DNA of 64,000 nucleotides, from the NCBI RefSeq assembly GCF_001625575.1, contig NZ_AUXV01000016.1:58646-122645 (forward strand). The letters run 5' to 3'. Origin of the DNA: Pseudoalteromonas luteoviolacea S2607 (GTDB lineage Bacteria; Pseudomonadota; Gammaproteobacteria; Enterobacterales; Alteromonadaceae). Below, piece after piece: positions 36,040 through 44,628 of the stretch. The translations under genes were made by a program, and so were the position numbers. The notes under the pieces are model-generated. The model was not told where the DNA came from. It made no database searches and was given only the letters and a program-made list of their open reading frames with translations. The stretch's first letter is position 1; every line of letters begins with the position of its first letter.

Positions 36040-36972
36040 ATGGCAGGTATTTTAGACTCAGTTAACCAACGAACTCAGTTGGTGGGTCAAAACCGACTTG
36101 AACTATTACTCTTTCGTTTGAAAGGTCGCCAACGCTTCGGTATCAATGTTTTTAAAGTAAGAGAAGTACTCCAATGTCCACCTCTTACGGCTATGCCAAA
36201 ATCTAATTCGTATGTAAGAGGGGTTGCACACATTCGTGGGCAAACTATTTCAGTTATTGACATGTCTCTCGCTGTAGGCGGTCCGCCAATCGAAGATATT
36301 AAAAATTGCTTTGTTATTATTGCTGAATATAACCGCTCGGTTCAGGGGTTTTTGGTGGGCGCGGTAGAGCGCATTGTAAATATGAATTGGGAGCGCATTA
36401 TGCCTCCGCCATCTGGCGCGGGTCGTTACTCTTATGTGACTGCTGTGACAGAAATCGAAGAAGAATTAGTCGAGATACTCGATGTTGAGAAAATCTTAAA
36501 TGAGATTTGCCCAATTAACACAGAAGTCAGTGAAGACATTGTTGCCGATGGTGAGATGCAAAAAGACCTCGGTGAGCGTATCGTGTTTATTGCAGACGAC
36601 TCTGCGGTAGCTAGAAACCAAGTCAAGCGAGCGCTTGAACCGCTTGGTGTGCAGACCGAGCTGGCCAAAAATGGTAAAGAGGCACTCATACGATTAAAAG
36701 AGATCGCTGAAGTAGACTGTCAAAATGACATCACTGAGCGTGTTGGGCTTTTGATTTCTGACGTTGAAATGCCAGAAATGGATGGGTATACCCTAACGGC
36801 TGAAATTAAAGCCGATCCAAAATTAGCACCTTTACATGTTATATTACATACTTCTCTCAGTGGTGTGTTTAATCAGGCTATGATTGAAAAAGTCGGTGCA
36901 GACGACTTTATCGCTAAATTTAACCCTGATGAACTGGCATCTGCTGTAAAAAAATGGGTTCATTGTGATTAA
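36040..36972 (+). CDS. cheV: Chemotaxis coupling protein CheV
   Basis: 310 residues. CheW-like domain (about 20-165: GINVFKVREVL, VRGVAHIRGQTISVIDM) followed by a receiver domain (about 185-308) with phosphoacceptor D241 in LLISDVEMPEMDGY, acidic pair in IADDS and conserved Lys in DDFIAKF. Couples receptors to CheA with adjustable phosphorylation. GGAG 8 bases before ATG. Confidence 0.95.
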   Translation: MAGILDSVNQRTQLVGQNRLELLLFRLKGRQRFGINVFKVREVLQCPPLTAMPKSNSYVRGVAHIRGQTISVIDMSLAVGGPPIEDIKNCFVIIAEYNRSVQGFLVGAVERIVNMNWERIMPPPSGAGRYSYVTAVTEIEEELVEILDVEKILNEICPINTEVSEDIVADGEMQKDLGERIVFIADDSAVARNQVKRALEPLGVQTELAKNGKEALIRLKEIAEVDCQNDITERVGLLISDVEMPEMDGYTLTAEIKADPKLAPLHVILHTSLSGVFNQAMIEKVGADDFIAKFNPDELASAVKKWVHCD

Positions 36973-36989
36973 TAAGTGGCGGTATAACT

Positions 36990-37823
36990 TTGGAAAATAA
37001 ACATCTTGAGCAAAGCGAGTACGATCAATTTCGCACTTTTTTAGAACAGCAGTGCGGGATAGTGCTTGGTGATAACAAGCTATATTTGGTGAAGAGTCGG
37101 CTTGCGCCTCTGATGTCTCGATTCAATGTAGAGTCTCTTTCTTCATTGGTGAGCAAAACTCTGAGCCCACATGAGCGCCAACTGCGAGCTGCAGTTGTTG
37201 ATGCAATGACAACGAATGAAACACTATGGTTTCGCGATCAATATCCGTTCGAATTGCTAAAAAAGAAAATTTACCCTGAATTTAAAGACTTGCGTCGGCC
37301 AGTTAAAATATGGTCTGCTGCTAGTTCTTCTGGTCAGGAACCGTATTCTATAGCGATGTCGACAAGTGAGTACCAGTCCTTAAATCCTGGTGCACTGAAA
37401 ATGGGTGCACAGGTAGTGGGAACCGATATTTCTAATACCATGCTCGATATGTGTAAGAATGCAGAATATGATGCACTTGCACTTGCGCGAGGTTTGTCGC
37501 CTGAAAGACGAAAAAAATTCTTTATGGATAGCGGCAATGGTATGGCAAAAGTTGTCGATCCTATTCGTAAAATGGTGAATTTCAGACATTTGAATTTACT
37601 TGATTCATACGCATTATTGGGTAAGTTCGACGTGATTTTTTGTCGCAATGTACTTATCTACTTCTCACCAGAAGTGAAAGCTAAAATAATTTCGCAGTTT
37701 GCTCAGGCGTTAAACCCAAATGGGTATCTATTTTTGGGAGCATCGGAGTCTATGGCTGGTTTAAGCGACGACTTTGAAATGTTGCGGTGTAATCCAGGCA
37801 TTATTTATCAGAAAAAATCTTAA
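36990..37823 (+). CDS. cheR: Chemotaxis protein methyltransferase CheR
   Basis: 277 residues from a TTG start. N-terminal helical domain (QFRTFLEQQCGI) with TTNETLWFRD, then the SAM-binding fold: KIWSAASSSGQEPYSIAM, GTDISNTMLD, FDVIFCRNVLIYF. Methylates chemoreceptor glutamates. 17 bases after cheV, one operon. In many relatives flgBCDE follows cheR; here a terminator and unrelated convergent genes follow. Confidence 0.93.
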   Translation: MENKHLEQSEYDQFRTFLEQQCGIVLGDNKLYLVKSRLAPLMSRFNVESLSSLVSKTLSPHERQLRAAVVDAMTTNETLWFRDQYPFELLKKKIYPEFKDLRRPVKIWSAASSSGQEPYSIAMSTSEYQSLNPGALKMGAQVVGTDISNTMLDMCKNAEYDALALARGLSPERRKKFFMDSGNGMAKVVDPIRKMVNFRHLNLLDSYALLGKFDVIFCRNVLIYFSPEVKAKIISQFAQALNPNGYLFLGASESMAGLSDDFEMLRCNPGIIYQKKS

Positions 37824-37853
37824 AAAAAGCAGCCATCGGGCTGCTTTTTTATT
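37821..37853. terminator. Terminator between convergent cheR and ygiC-like gene
   Basis: AGCAGCC / GGCTGCT stem with ATCG loop, A7 before and T6 after; usable from both sides. Confidence 0.9.
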
Positions 37854-37866
37854 CTAGTGGTGCTGA

Positions 37867-39036
37867 CTAACCTAAGATAATGTGTGGAATAAAACGGCTT
37901 AAATCTTGTGTAATTAAGCTTTTGTCTGCTCTTAAACCCATACCCGCGGGCTCGTCTCCTACAACCCAGCTTCCAACCACGAGATATTCATCTTCGAATT
38001 TAGGTAGCGGACTATATGCTTGATAAACAAACCCCTCTTCACCATAACTCCCTGAAGATTGCGCAATGACTTGATTATCTTGACGGATTTCAATATTCGC
38101 ACCTTCTCGAGAAAAAATAGGCTTTTTAACAATGCCCTGACGAGTTGATAATTGATGTTTTTGATCGGAGAAATACGCTGGTAATAGGTGAGGGTGGTTT
38201 GGAAAATGCTGCCACAGCAGTGGTAATATTGCTTTATTCGACAACAGCGCTTTCCAAGATGGCTCTAACCAAGTTGTTTTACTGTCAGCCAATGCGTATG
38301 CATATTCATCCTCAAACATAAACTCCCAAGGGTATAATTTAAAACACCAGCTAATTGAAGTATCGTCTAAGTCAGTAAATTGGCGATGGGTATCTATTCC
38401 AATATCTTCGATATATACAAACTTGCTACGGATACCAGCCTCAATGGCACAACTTTTTAAATAATCAATGGTCCCCTTGTCTTCGATAGTGTCCTTACAG
38501 CAGCTAAAATGTAAGCTCTTAGAACGATTTAGTTTGTGTAAATGTCGAAAGCGAGCAATTAACTGTTCTTGTATGCTATTAAATTGGTCTGTGTGTTTGG
38601 GCAGCAATCCTGCACTGACTTGTTGTTCAAGCCATATCCACTGCCAATAGGCTGACTCGAATAAAGAGGTCGGCGTATCGTAATTAGCCTCAAGTAATTT
38701 GGCATTGTGACGACCGTCATAACAAAGATCAAAGCGGCCATATAAATGCGGGTCTCGCCTCAGCCAAGAGCGTCTTATCATATGCCAAAAAGGTTCAGGG
38801 ATAGCAAAACGTTGCATTAAGGCATCGTCATTACAAACTTTGTCTACCACGTGTAATAACATTTGATGCAGTTCTACGGTAGGTGCTTCTATACCTTGCT
38901 CTATTTGTTTGAGAGAAAACTGATAATAAGCTCGCTCATCCCAGTAGGGTTGTCCATGCATGGTGTGAAATCTAAACCCAATTTCTTGGGCTTGTGTCCG
39001 CCAGTTTGGACGTTCATTGATGGGGACTTTTATCAT
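37867..39036 (-). CDS. ygiC: Glutathionylspermidine synthase-family ATP-grasp protein (YgiC/YjfC)
   Basis: 389 residues, the YgiC/YjfC length. C-N ligase of the GSP-synthase family without the amidase half of E. coli Gss. Motifs include LYGRFDLCYDG, KLLEANYDTPTSLFESAYWQW, LLEANYDTP-type metal/ATP residues, and VKKPIFSREGANIEI near the C-terminus. Substrate unproven. Forms an operon with the DUF350 and DUF1190 genes upstream, as in the E. coli yjfL-yjfM-yjfC and ygiBC groups. Confidence 0.88.
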   Translation of the reverse strand: MIKVPINERPNWRTQAQEIGFRFHTMHGQPYWDERAYYQFSLKQIEQGIEAPTVELHQMLLHVVDKVCNDDALMQRFAIPEPFWHMIRRSWLRRDPHLYGRFDLCYDGRHNAKLLEANYDTPTSLFESAYWQWIWLEQQVSAGLLPKHTDQFNSIQEQLIARFRHLHKLNRSKSLHFSCCKDTIEDKGTIDYLKSCAIEAGIRSKFVYIEDIGIDTHRQFTDLDDTSISWCFKLYPWEFMFEDEYAYALADSKTTWLEPSWKALLSNKAILPLLWQHFPNHPHLLPAYFSDQKHQLSTRQGIVKKPIFSREGANIEIRQDNQVIAQSSGSYGEEGFVYQAYSPLPKFEDEYLVVGSWVVGDEPAGMGLRADKSLITQDLSRFIPHIILG

Positions 39037-39092
39037 TTGAATACTGCCGTCAGACTTCGGGTTTTGTGTGCTCTAAAAGTAGAAAGGGCTGG

Positions 39093-39686
39093 TTACCCTC
39101 CCCAACTTCGACTACTGGCGCTGCGACCAAAGCCGCCTCGGCTTTTCGTCCTCGTGACCACCTTGTTTGGTTTGGCCCTATAATTAATAGCTGAAGCGCT
39201 TACTTTGGTTGTTCCGGCTGCGCTTGTGCTAGCAACAATCGCATTTTGAGCATTACGATACTTGAAGTAATCATCCTTACTACGATATAAAGGCTTTGCT
39301 CCTGAATAGTATTTACCGCTTAAAAATGCCGCTTTTTTTCGCTTGCGTTTTTTCATGGCATCAAGGCCTTCGTCGACAGCTTCAGCTATCGCTGCGACCA
39401 TAAACCCTGCCATTAACGGCCGCCATATTCCGCCGTTGTTATCACATTGTTCATAGCCAAAATCGCTTTCACAGAGCTGCTCTGTGGCATATTTAGGGGC
39501 TTCAGAAAGGTGCCTATTTTGTGCTTGTTCATATTGAAATTGACAGGCGTCTTCTTCAACGCCAAAGGAGGTACATTCATCAATGTTTTTAAACAGCAAT
39601 GCTGACTCATCACTGTCGCCACACCCTACTAGACCTGCACTGGCACCCATCATTAAGGTGAGCTTAATATGCTTGCTGCGTTTCAT
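39093..39686 (-). CDS. ygiB: DUF1190 (YgiB/YjfM) lipoprotein-like protein
   Basis: 197 residues, lipobox-like LVGC (Cys22). Conserved Cys pairs (DECTSFG, DACQFQYEQA, QLCESDFGYEQC), then a hydrophobic Ala-rich patch and the C-terminal Ser/Arg/Gly-rich tail (SRGGFGRSASSRS) typical of the family. Function unknown; genetically tied to YgiC-type ligases. Confidence 0.87.
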   Translation of the reverse strand: MKRSKHIKLTLMMGASAGLVGCGDSDESALLFKNIDECTSFGVEEDACQFQYEQAQNRHLSEAPKYATEQLCESDFGYEQCDNNGGIWRPLMAGFMVAAIAEAVDEGLDAMKKRKRKKAAFLSGKYYSGAKPLYRSKDDYFKYRNAQNAIVASTSAAGTTKVSASAINYRAKPNKVVTRTKSRGGFGRSASSRSWGG

Positions 39687-39695
39687 ATCGGCTCC

Positions 39696-40100
39696 TTAAT
39701 ATGTCATGCAGGCAGCATTTAAGATCCCTGTTGCCAGTGACGCGCCACCTAAAAACAGACCTGCGCCAATGTGGTTGCTTTCAATCTTTTGCGAAAGTAA
39801 CGGCATATATAAACGCACTAAAAAGAATGTCACTAACTGCATTATGCCTGCGATCACACCCCACAATGCAAAGTCAATGAGGGAGACTGCGTTAACAGCA
39901 GCACTGGCTACTGGGAGGGTAAACCCGATTAGCGTGCCACAAAAAGCCGCAGCTGCTGACGGGTTATTGTCTTTGACCAACTGCCACTCACAGTGGGGTG
40001 TAACCTTAGTGTAGACAAATAAAAAGGTCAGAATGAGTAGATAACCCAGAGTGAAATAGGCGATAAAAGGAATAAATCCTTGCAGAGATTCCAGTAACAT
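39696..40100 (-). CDS. DUF350 membrane protein (YjfL-like)
   Basis: 134 residues with four predicted membrane segments (about 10-30, 48-68, 74-94, 110-130) and the repeated GxxxGF/LPVASA-type pattern of DUF350. 9 bases before the DUF1190 gene. Completes the DUF350-DUF1190-GSP-synthase trio. Confidence 0.85.
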   Translation of the reverse strand: MLLESLQGFIPFIAYFTLGYLLILTFLFVYTKVTPHCEWQLVKDNNPSAAAAFCGTLIGFTLPVASAAVNAVSLIDFALWGVIAGIMQLVTFFLVRLYMPLLSQKIESNHIGAGLFLGGASLATGILNAACMTY

Positions 40101-40116
40101 CGAGCGTCCCTTTAAA

Positions 40117-40479
40117 TTATTCGTGAAGTGTTAAATTCTCTAACTCACGGTGGAGTATATCATCATCACCGATGTTTAATTCAATTAATCGTTTTAAGTG
40201 AGTTACGCTGTCTAGGTCGATTTGCGCACAGTGCAACCCTAGGTGTGCTTCTTCGATGTGTCGAATTTCTACTTCCATACATATTTCTACCTCGCTACCG
40301 GGCAAGTTGAACTTTAGACTCGCGGGTTGTCCTTTGAGTGGCGTTAACCCAATTGGCAAGGTGATCAGTGCACCATTTAATGACAAGTCAATAATTTCGC
40401 AATTATAGTCCCCAGTTGTCGTCATTAATGATGCTTGGTTTGAGAATAGGACTCGGGAAAATTTTCTGCGTTCTTTCAT
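40117..40479 (-). CDS. PilZ-domain c-di-GMP receptor
   Basis: 120 residues, a single PilZ domain. The binding motifs are there: RRKFSR near the start (RxxxR) and DLSLNGA at about 32-38 (D/NxSxxG). Single-domain PilZ proteins bind c-di-GMP and act on a partner, here unknown. Stands 17 bases upstream of the DUF350 gene and may lead that operon. Confidence 0.9.
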   Translation of the reverse strand: MKERRKFSRVLFSNQASLMTTTGDYNCEIIDLSLNGALITLPIGLTPLKGQPASLKFNLPGSEVEICMEVEIRHIEEAHLGLHCAQIDLDSVTHLKRLIELNIGDDDILHRELENLTLHE

Positions 40480-40538
40480 AAAGGGATCTCGTCATTTCGT
40501 TATCTAAAGTTTAGTCATTTTTTTACAGACTAACCAGA

Positions 40539-40572
40539 TATAAAAAAGCCCTGAACAGGTTCAGGGCTTCAA
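40539..40572 (-). terminator. Terminator of ettA
   Basis: AGCCCTGAAC / GTTCAGGGCT stem (10 pairs, 2-base loop) at 40547-40568; on the minus strand it is followed by TTTTTTATA. Lies 23 bases past the ettA stop. Confidence 0.92.
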
Positions 40573-40590
40573 ATTTAGTTTGGCATTAAA

Positions 40591-42255
40591 TTAACCAATC
40601 TTTTTGTATTTGATACGCTTAGGTTCAGCTGCTTCTGCGCCGTACGTTTTCTTCAACCACTCTTCGTATTCAGTATAGTTACCATCAAAGAAGTTAATTT
40701 GACCTTCGTCACGATAATCTAAAATATGTGTCGCGATACGGTCAAGGAACCAACGGTCGTGCGAAATACACATAACACACCCAGGAAACTCTAAAATTGC
40801 ATTCTCAAGTGCACGCAATGTTTCTACATCTAGGTCATTGGTTGGCTCATCCAGTAGGATTACGTTACCACCCGCTTTAAGCAGTTTAGCTAAATGTAGG
40901 CGGTTGCGCTCACCACCCGAAAGCTCTTTAACAAATTTTTGCTGGTCATTGCCTTTGAAATTAAAGCGCCCCACGTAAGCGCGGCTAGGAATTTCAAAAT
41001 TGCCTATTTTTAGGTTATCTTGACCATCAGAAATTTCTTGGAAAACTGTATTACTGTCATCCATATTGTCGCGGAACTGCTCTACCGTAGCAAGTTCAAC
41101 GGTATCACCAAGTTTGATTTCACCACTATCTGGTTGCTCTTCGCCACTTAACATTCTAAATAGTGTTGATTTACCCGCACCGTTGGCACCGATGATACCC
41201 ACAATAGCGCCTTTTGGCATTGAGAAGCTCAAGTCATCAATTAAAACTCGGTCACCAAACCCTTTCTTAAGGTTAGTCACTTCAATGACTTGATCTCCCA
41301 GACGAGGACCCGGTGGGATAAATAATTCATTAGTTTCATTACGCTTTTGGTAATCAGACTGTTGAAGCTCAGTAAATTGCGCCATACGCGCTTTTGATTT
41401 TGCTTGGCGGCCTTTAGGGTTTGAACGCACCCATTCAAGCTCTTTCTCAATCGACTTTTGACGTGCTTTTTCTGACTTTTCTTCTTGCTTAAGTCGCGCA
41501 TCTTTTTGTTCTAGCCAAGATGTATAATTACCTTCCCATGGAATACCATGGCCTCGGTCAAGCTCTAGGATCCAGCCCGCGACGTTGTCTAAGAAGTAAC
41601 GGTCGTGGGTAATCGCAACCACAGTACCTTCGTAATCATGTAAGAAGCGCTCTAACCAAGCCACTGATTCTGCATCTAAGTGGTTGGTTGGTTCATCTAG
41701 TAGCAGCATGTCTGGTTTTTCAAGCAATAAGCGACATATGGCAACACGACGTCTCTCACCACCAGATAGGTGTTCAATTTTTGCATCCCATTCAGGCAAA
41801 CGCAGTGCGTCAGCAGCGCGCTCTAGTGCATTGTCTAGGTTGTGGCCGTCATGTGCTTGAATAATTGCTTCGAGTTCACCTTGCTCTTTAGCTAACGCGT
41901 CAAAGTCAGCGCCATCCATCGCATATTCTGCATATACTTCATCTAGACGTGTAAGAGCCATTTTAACTTCGCTGACAGCCTCTTCAATGGTTTCTCGTAC
42001 CGTTTTACTTTCGTCAAGTACTGGTTCTTGAGGTAAATAGCCAATTTTAGTGCCTGGTTGAGGGCGTGCTTCACCTTCAAACTCAGTGTCCACGCCAGCC
42101 ATAATACGAAGTAAAGTAGATTTACCGGCACCGTTTAGACCAAGAACGCCTATTTTTGCGCCTGGGAAAAAACACAAAGAGATATCTTTTAGAATTGTGC
42201 GCTTAGGTGGAACAACCTTGCTCACCCGCGACATAGTATAAATATATTGAGCCAT
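40591..42255 (-). CDS. ettA: Energy-dependent translational throttle EttA (ABC-F)
   Basis: 554 residues (E. coli 555). Two ABC domains with Walker A GLNGAGKST and GANGAGKST, signatures LSGGERRR and LSGGERNR, Walker B LLLDEPTNHLD and ILLDEPTNDLD, and the linker with basic GRQAKSKARM. ABC-F protein that gates early elongation at the ribosomal E site by energy state. The start overlaps no neighbour; the tail-derived island begins about 570 bases upstream on the other strand. Confidence 0.97.
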   Translation of the reverse strand: MAQYIYTMSRVSKVVPPKRTILKDISLCFFPGAKIGVLGLNGAGKSTLLRIMAGVDTEFEGEARPQPGTKIGYLPQEPVLDESKTVRETIEEAVSEVKMALTRLDEVYAEYAMDGADFDALAKEQGELEAIIQAHDGHNLDNALERAADALRLPEWDAKIEHLSGGERRRVAICRLLLEKPDMLLLDEPTNHLDAESVAWLERFLHDYEGTVVAITHDRYFLDNVAGWILELDRGHGIPWEGNYTSWLEQKDARLKQEEKSEKARQKSIEKELEWVRSNPKGRQAKSKARMAQFTELQQSDYQKRNETNELFIPPGPRLGDQVIEVTNLKKGFGDRVLIDDLSFSMPKGAIVGIIGANGAGKSTLFRMLSGEEQPDSGEIKLGDTVELATVEQFRDNMDDSNTVFQEISDGQDNLKIGNFEIPSRAYVGRFNFKGNDQQKFVKELSGGERNRLHLAKLLKAGGNVILLDEPTNDLDVETLRALENAILEFPGCVMCISHDRWFLDRIATHILDYRDEGQINFFDGNYTEYEEWLKKTYGAEAAEPKRIKYKKIG

Positions 42256-42827
42256 CTATATAGTCCAACTAATTTTTTAATTTCCGCTATTGTAGTTACA
42301 ACTTAATAAGCATTCAACGTAGCAAGGGAGATATCGTGACTCACTTGTGCCGACTTTACTTAAGTCACTGTGTACTATTTGTGCGAAGCGTGTTCCTTTA
42401 TTGGAAAGGGTTGTGGCGGAAATTAGAATGCTGATACAGCTAATTGTAACTGTTTAGCTTTGGACCTAAATTGACCTCTCAATTCCTTATTTATCTTACA
42501 CCCTTGTTCTTAGGGCATTTTTGACCTGTTTTAATTCCAGAAAAACGGTATTATTTACCTATGCTCAGCAAAGCTATGAAATAAAGTTGTTACACTTTAT
42601 AGAATGAACTCTTCAGCAAATTTATTTACAAATCGAAGAGGGGAGTAGTAATCCACCTCGTGATTCAACGTACCTTAATAATTAAAAACCTCATCATTTT
42701 AATCAGAAAGAATTTTTTAATAGCCTCATTGACGAGGTTATTTGCGAACCTTTTTAGACGGAAAATATCAATTAAATAGCAATAAAAATAATCATAAGCT
42801 CATCTGGAAAACTCGGTAAGGAAAGCT
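42256..42827. promoter_or_regulatory. Control region at the head of the phage-tail island
   Basis: No gene. Contains repeats of one motif in 85 bases: ACCTCGTGA (42655-42663), ACCTCATCA (42688-42696), CCTCATTGA (42724-42732) and TGACGAGGT (42730-42738, inverted). The second and fourth form a 10-base inverted repeat with one mismatch. These may be operators for the HTH protein that starts at 42828. A GGAAAG ribosome site precedes that gene. Confidence 0.45.
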
Positions 42828-43103
42828 ATGGCGCAGTTAAGTTACTCACCAAATAGGATTTTTAAACAAAGACGAGCTCCGCTTGGAGCAGAGATACTCC
42901 GTTTTGCAAGACGTTTACGTGGATACACTCAAGCAGAGTCAGCAGCAAGCTACGGAATTGAAGAACGCACATTGAGGCGTTGGGAAAATAAGGAATACAG
43001 CCCTAAATGGAACGACGTAGTTGGCTTAGTAGAAGATGTTTACTCATTAGATATTTTAGAAGTAATAGGAAAGCTAAATGATAGCAACTCAGATAACCAT
43101 TAA
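42828..43103 (+). CDS. HTH DNA-binding protein, probable island regulator
   Basis: 91 residues. Helix-turn-helix of the Cro/C1 type at about 20-62: EILRFARRLRGYTQAESAASYG followed by ERTLRRWENKEYSP. Basic N-terminus. It has no sensor or protease-like domain, so it could be an activator like PrtN or a Cro-like repressor. First gene of the island, overlapping the next by 26 bases. Confidence 0.75.
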   Translation: MAQLSYSPNRIFKQRRAPLGAEILRFARRLRGYTQAESAASYGIEERTLRRWENKEYSPKWNDVVGLVEDVYSLDILEVIGKLNDSNSDNH

Positions 43104-43437
43104 ACAAATTAGAAGTGCACTTAGACGCTGGGGTAAGTTTTGGCGTCAACGTGAGCTTGGTAAAGGGTTTAGTCGTCAAGCCGTAACTGAACAAGCAGGC
43201 GGTGGACGAAGCAATTATTTTTCTAGCGATATGATGAGCGTCCCTGAAGAAATTGAATTAATCGGGCAGTTAATAGCTAAGCTGCGACCAGAGTGTATAC
43301 GTGCAATACGGGCCAAATATTTGTTGGATATGGATCTTACTCAAGCAGCAAAGATGCTTGGCTTTGATACCAAACGTTCGGCAGAGTTTTGGCTAATCAA
43401 AGCTGAAAGAGCGTTAATGCTGGAGCTTAGTTATTAG
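43078..43437 (+). CDS. Phage antiterminator Q-like / late-gene regulator protein
   Basis: 119 residues, basic. The start IRSALRRWGKFWRQR resembles the LRxWGxW start of Q-type antitermination and DUF1133 proteins, and the C-terminal half (IRAIRAKYLLDMDLTQAAKMLGF, EFWLIKAERAL) has a sigma-region-4-like HTH as in those families. It lies just before the lysis genes, the usual place for Q. Assignment by motif and position. Confidence 0.55.
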   Translation: MIATQITIKQIRSALRRWGKFWRQRELGKGFSRQAVTEQAGGGRSNYFSSDMMSVPEEIELIGQLIAKLRPECIRAIRAKYLLDMDLTQAAKMLGFDTKRSAEFWLIKAERALMLELSY

Positions 43438-43450
43438 AATAGGAAAATAA

Positions 43451-43870
43451 ATGTCGATTATGAATACAGTGGAGCAAATAAAAAAGCATGAGGGGTATCG
43501 GCGCTACCCATATTACTGTACTGGTGGCAAACTTACCATTGGGTATGGCAGAAACTTGGATAACAAAGGTGTTGACCAAGAAGAAGCTGAATACTTGCTT
43601 GCTCAAGATGTGCAGAATGCGTTAGCTGGGGTGAAGCGCCGTATTAATGTAAGTCATTGCAACGAAGCGCGATTGGCTGTACTGACTAATATGGCCTTTA
43701 ATATCGGATTGCAGGGCGTGATGGGCTTTAAAAGGATGTTGGGGCATGTTGAACAAGGCAAGTTTGAGGAAGCTGCCTTAGAGATGTTAGACAGTCGCTG
43801 GGCTAAACAAGTGCCAAATAGAGCGCAGGAGCTAGCGCAACAAATGCTAAGTGGAGAGTGGCAGTCATGA
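43451..43870 (+). CDS. GH24 endolysin (T4-like lysozyme)
   Basis: 139 residues. The catalytic spacing E-8-(D/C)-5-T is kept as E14, C23 and T29 (HEG, YC, LTIGYG), with Cys in the place of T4 Asp20, as in some family members. NMAFNIG and the C-terminal NRAQELAQQM are typical. No signal or anchor sequence, so release should need the holin next door. Cuts peptidoglycan at cell lysis. Confidence 0.92.
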   Translation: MSIMNTVEQIKKHEGYRRYPYYCTGGKLTIGYGRNLDNKGVDQEEAEYLLAQDVQNALAGVKRRINVSHCNEARLAVLTNMAFNIGLQGVMGFKRMLGHVEQGKFEEAALEMLDSRWAKQVPNRAQELAQQMLSGEWQS

Positions 43871-44265
43871 GTTGGTTTACCAGCTTATTTGCAAGTAACG
43901 TGCGCGAACCATTACAAATTGTTGGCAATATAATTGACGATTTGTACACAAGCGAAGAAGAGGTGTTGGAACAGCAAGTATTAAAGGCGCGTTTGCTAAC
44001 AAAGCAAAGTGAAATTCAGGCGCAAATTAATTCTGTCCAAGCCAGCCATCGCAGCGCATTTGTCGCGGGTGCAAGACCTTTTTTAATGTGGGTTTGTGGT
44101 TTGGGGTTTTTATTTGCATTTGTAATTAACCCTGTATTGCAATGGATTTTACCGCAATATGGCGCACCAGAGTTACCACTTGATGTGATGCTTGAATTGA
44201 CCTTGGGCATGCTAGGTTTAGCAGGTTTGAGAACGATTGAGAAGATAAAAGGAGTCGCTAAGTGA
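43867..44265 (+). CDS. Holin, GTA/3-TM family
   Basis: 132 residues from the ATG that overlaps the lysozyme stop (ATGA). An N-terminal helical part (VREPLQIVGNIIDDLYTSEEE) precedes hydrophobic segments around residues 67-93 (ARPFLMWVCGLGFLFAF) and 105-122. The ARPFxxWVCG pattern is characteristic of the holin_3TMs family found in gene transfer agents and tail-type islands. Forms membrane lesions to free the lysozyme. Confidence 0.85.
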   Translation: MSWFTSLFASNVREPLQIVGNIIDDLYTSEEEVLEQQVLKARLLTKQSEIQAQINSVQASHRSAFVAGARPFLMWVCGLGFLFAFVINPVLQWILPQYGAPELPLDVMLELTLGMLGLAGLRTIEKIKGVAK

Positions 44266-44510
44266 GACAGCCTGATAATTGGCAAATGAAAAAGGAGTTA
44301 AATTTAGCCCATATTTTAACTACGATAGCTTTGGTGGTATCTGGAATTTTGTATCTGAATGATTTGGATAAACGCATTACATCCAATAAGCAGGAGCTTG
44401 CTCATTTAAAACAAATCCGAAAAGAAGACCAAAAGCGCATAGAGAAACGTTTGGACTCCATTGATGCAAAGCTTGACGCCCTGTTAAGCGCCAAACGTAA
44501 TGGCCTGTAA
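44262..44510 (+). CDS. Small membrane protein with coiled coil, third lysis gene
   Basis: 82 residues from a GTG overlapping the holin stop; GGAG lies 7 bases upstream. One membrane segment (about 17-34) and a charged coiled coil (about 36-80, KRITSNKQELAHLKQIRKED). Size and position fit an i-spanin-like or accessory lysis protein, but no lipoprotein o-spanin is visible in or beside it. Confidence 0.6.
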   Translation: MRQPDNWQMKKELNLAHILTTIALVVSGILYLNDLDKRITSNKQELAHLKQIRKEDQKRIEKRLDSIDAKLDALLSAKRNGL

Positions 44511-44628
44511 AACCTTTTACTGAGCCTCCATTTTTCCACCTTTGTAATTAAGCACTGAAGATAGTCGGCACTGACAGACAGGGCCGAGTGTGCGTTCGTG
44601 TGCAAAAAATTTAACAAGGAGACGAGTT

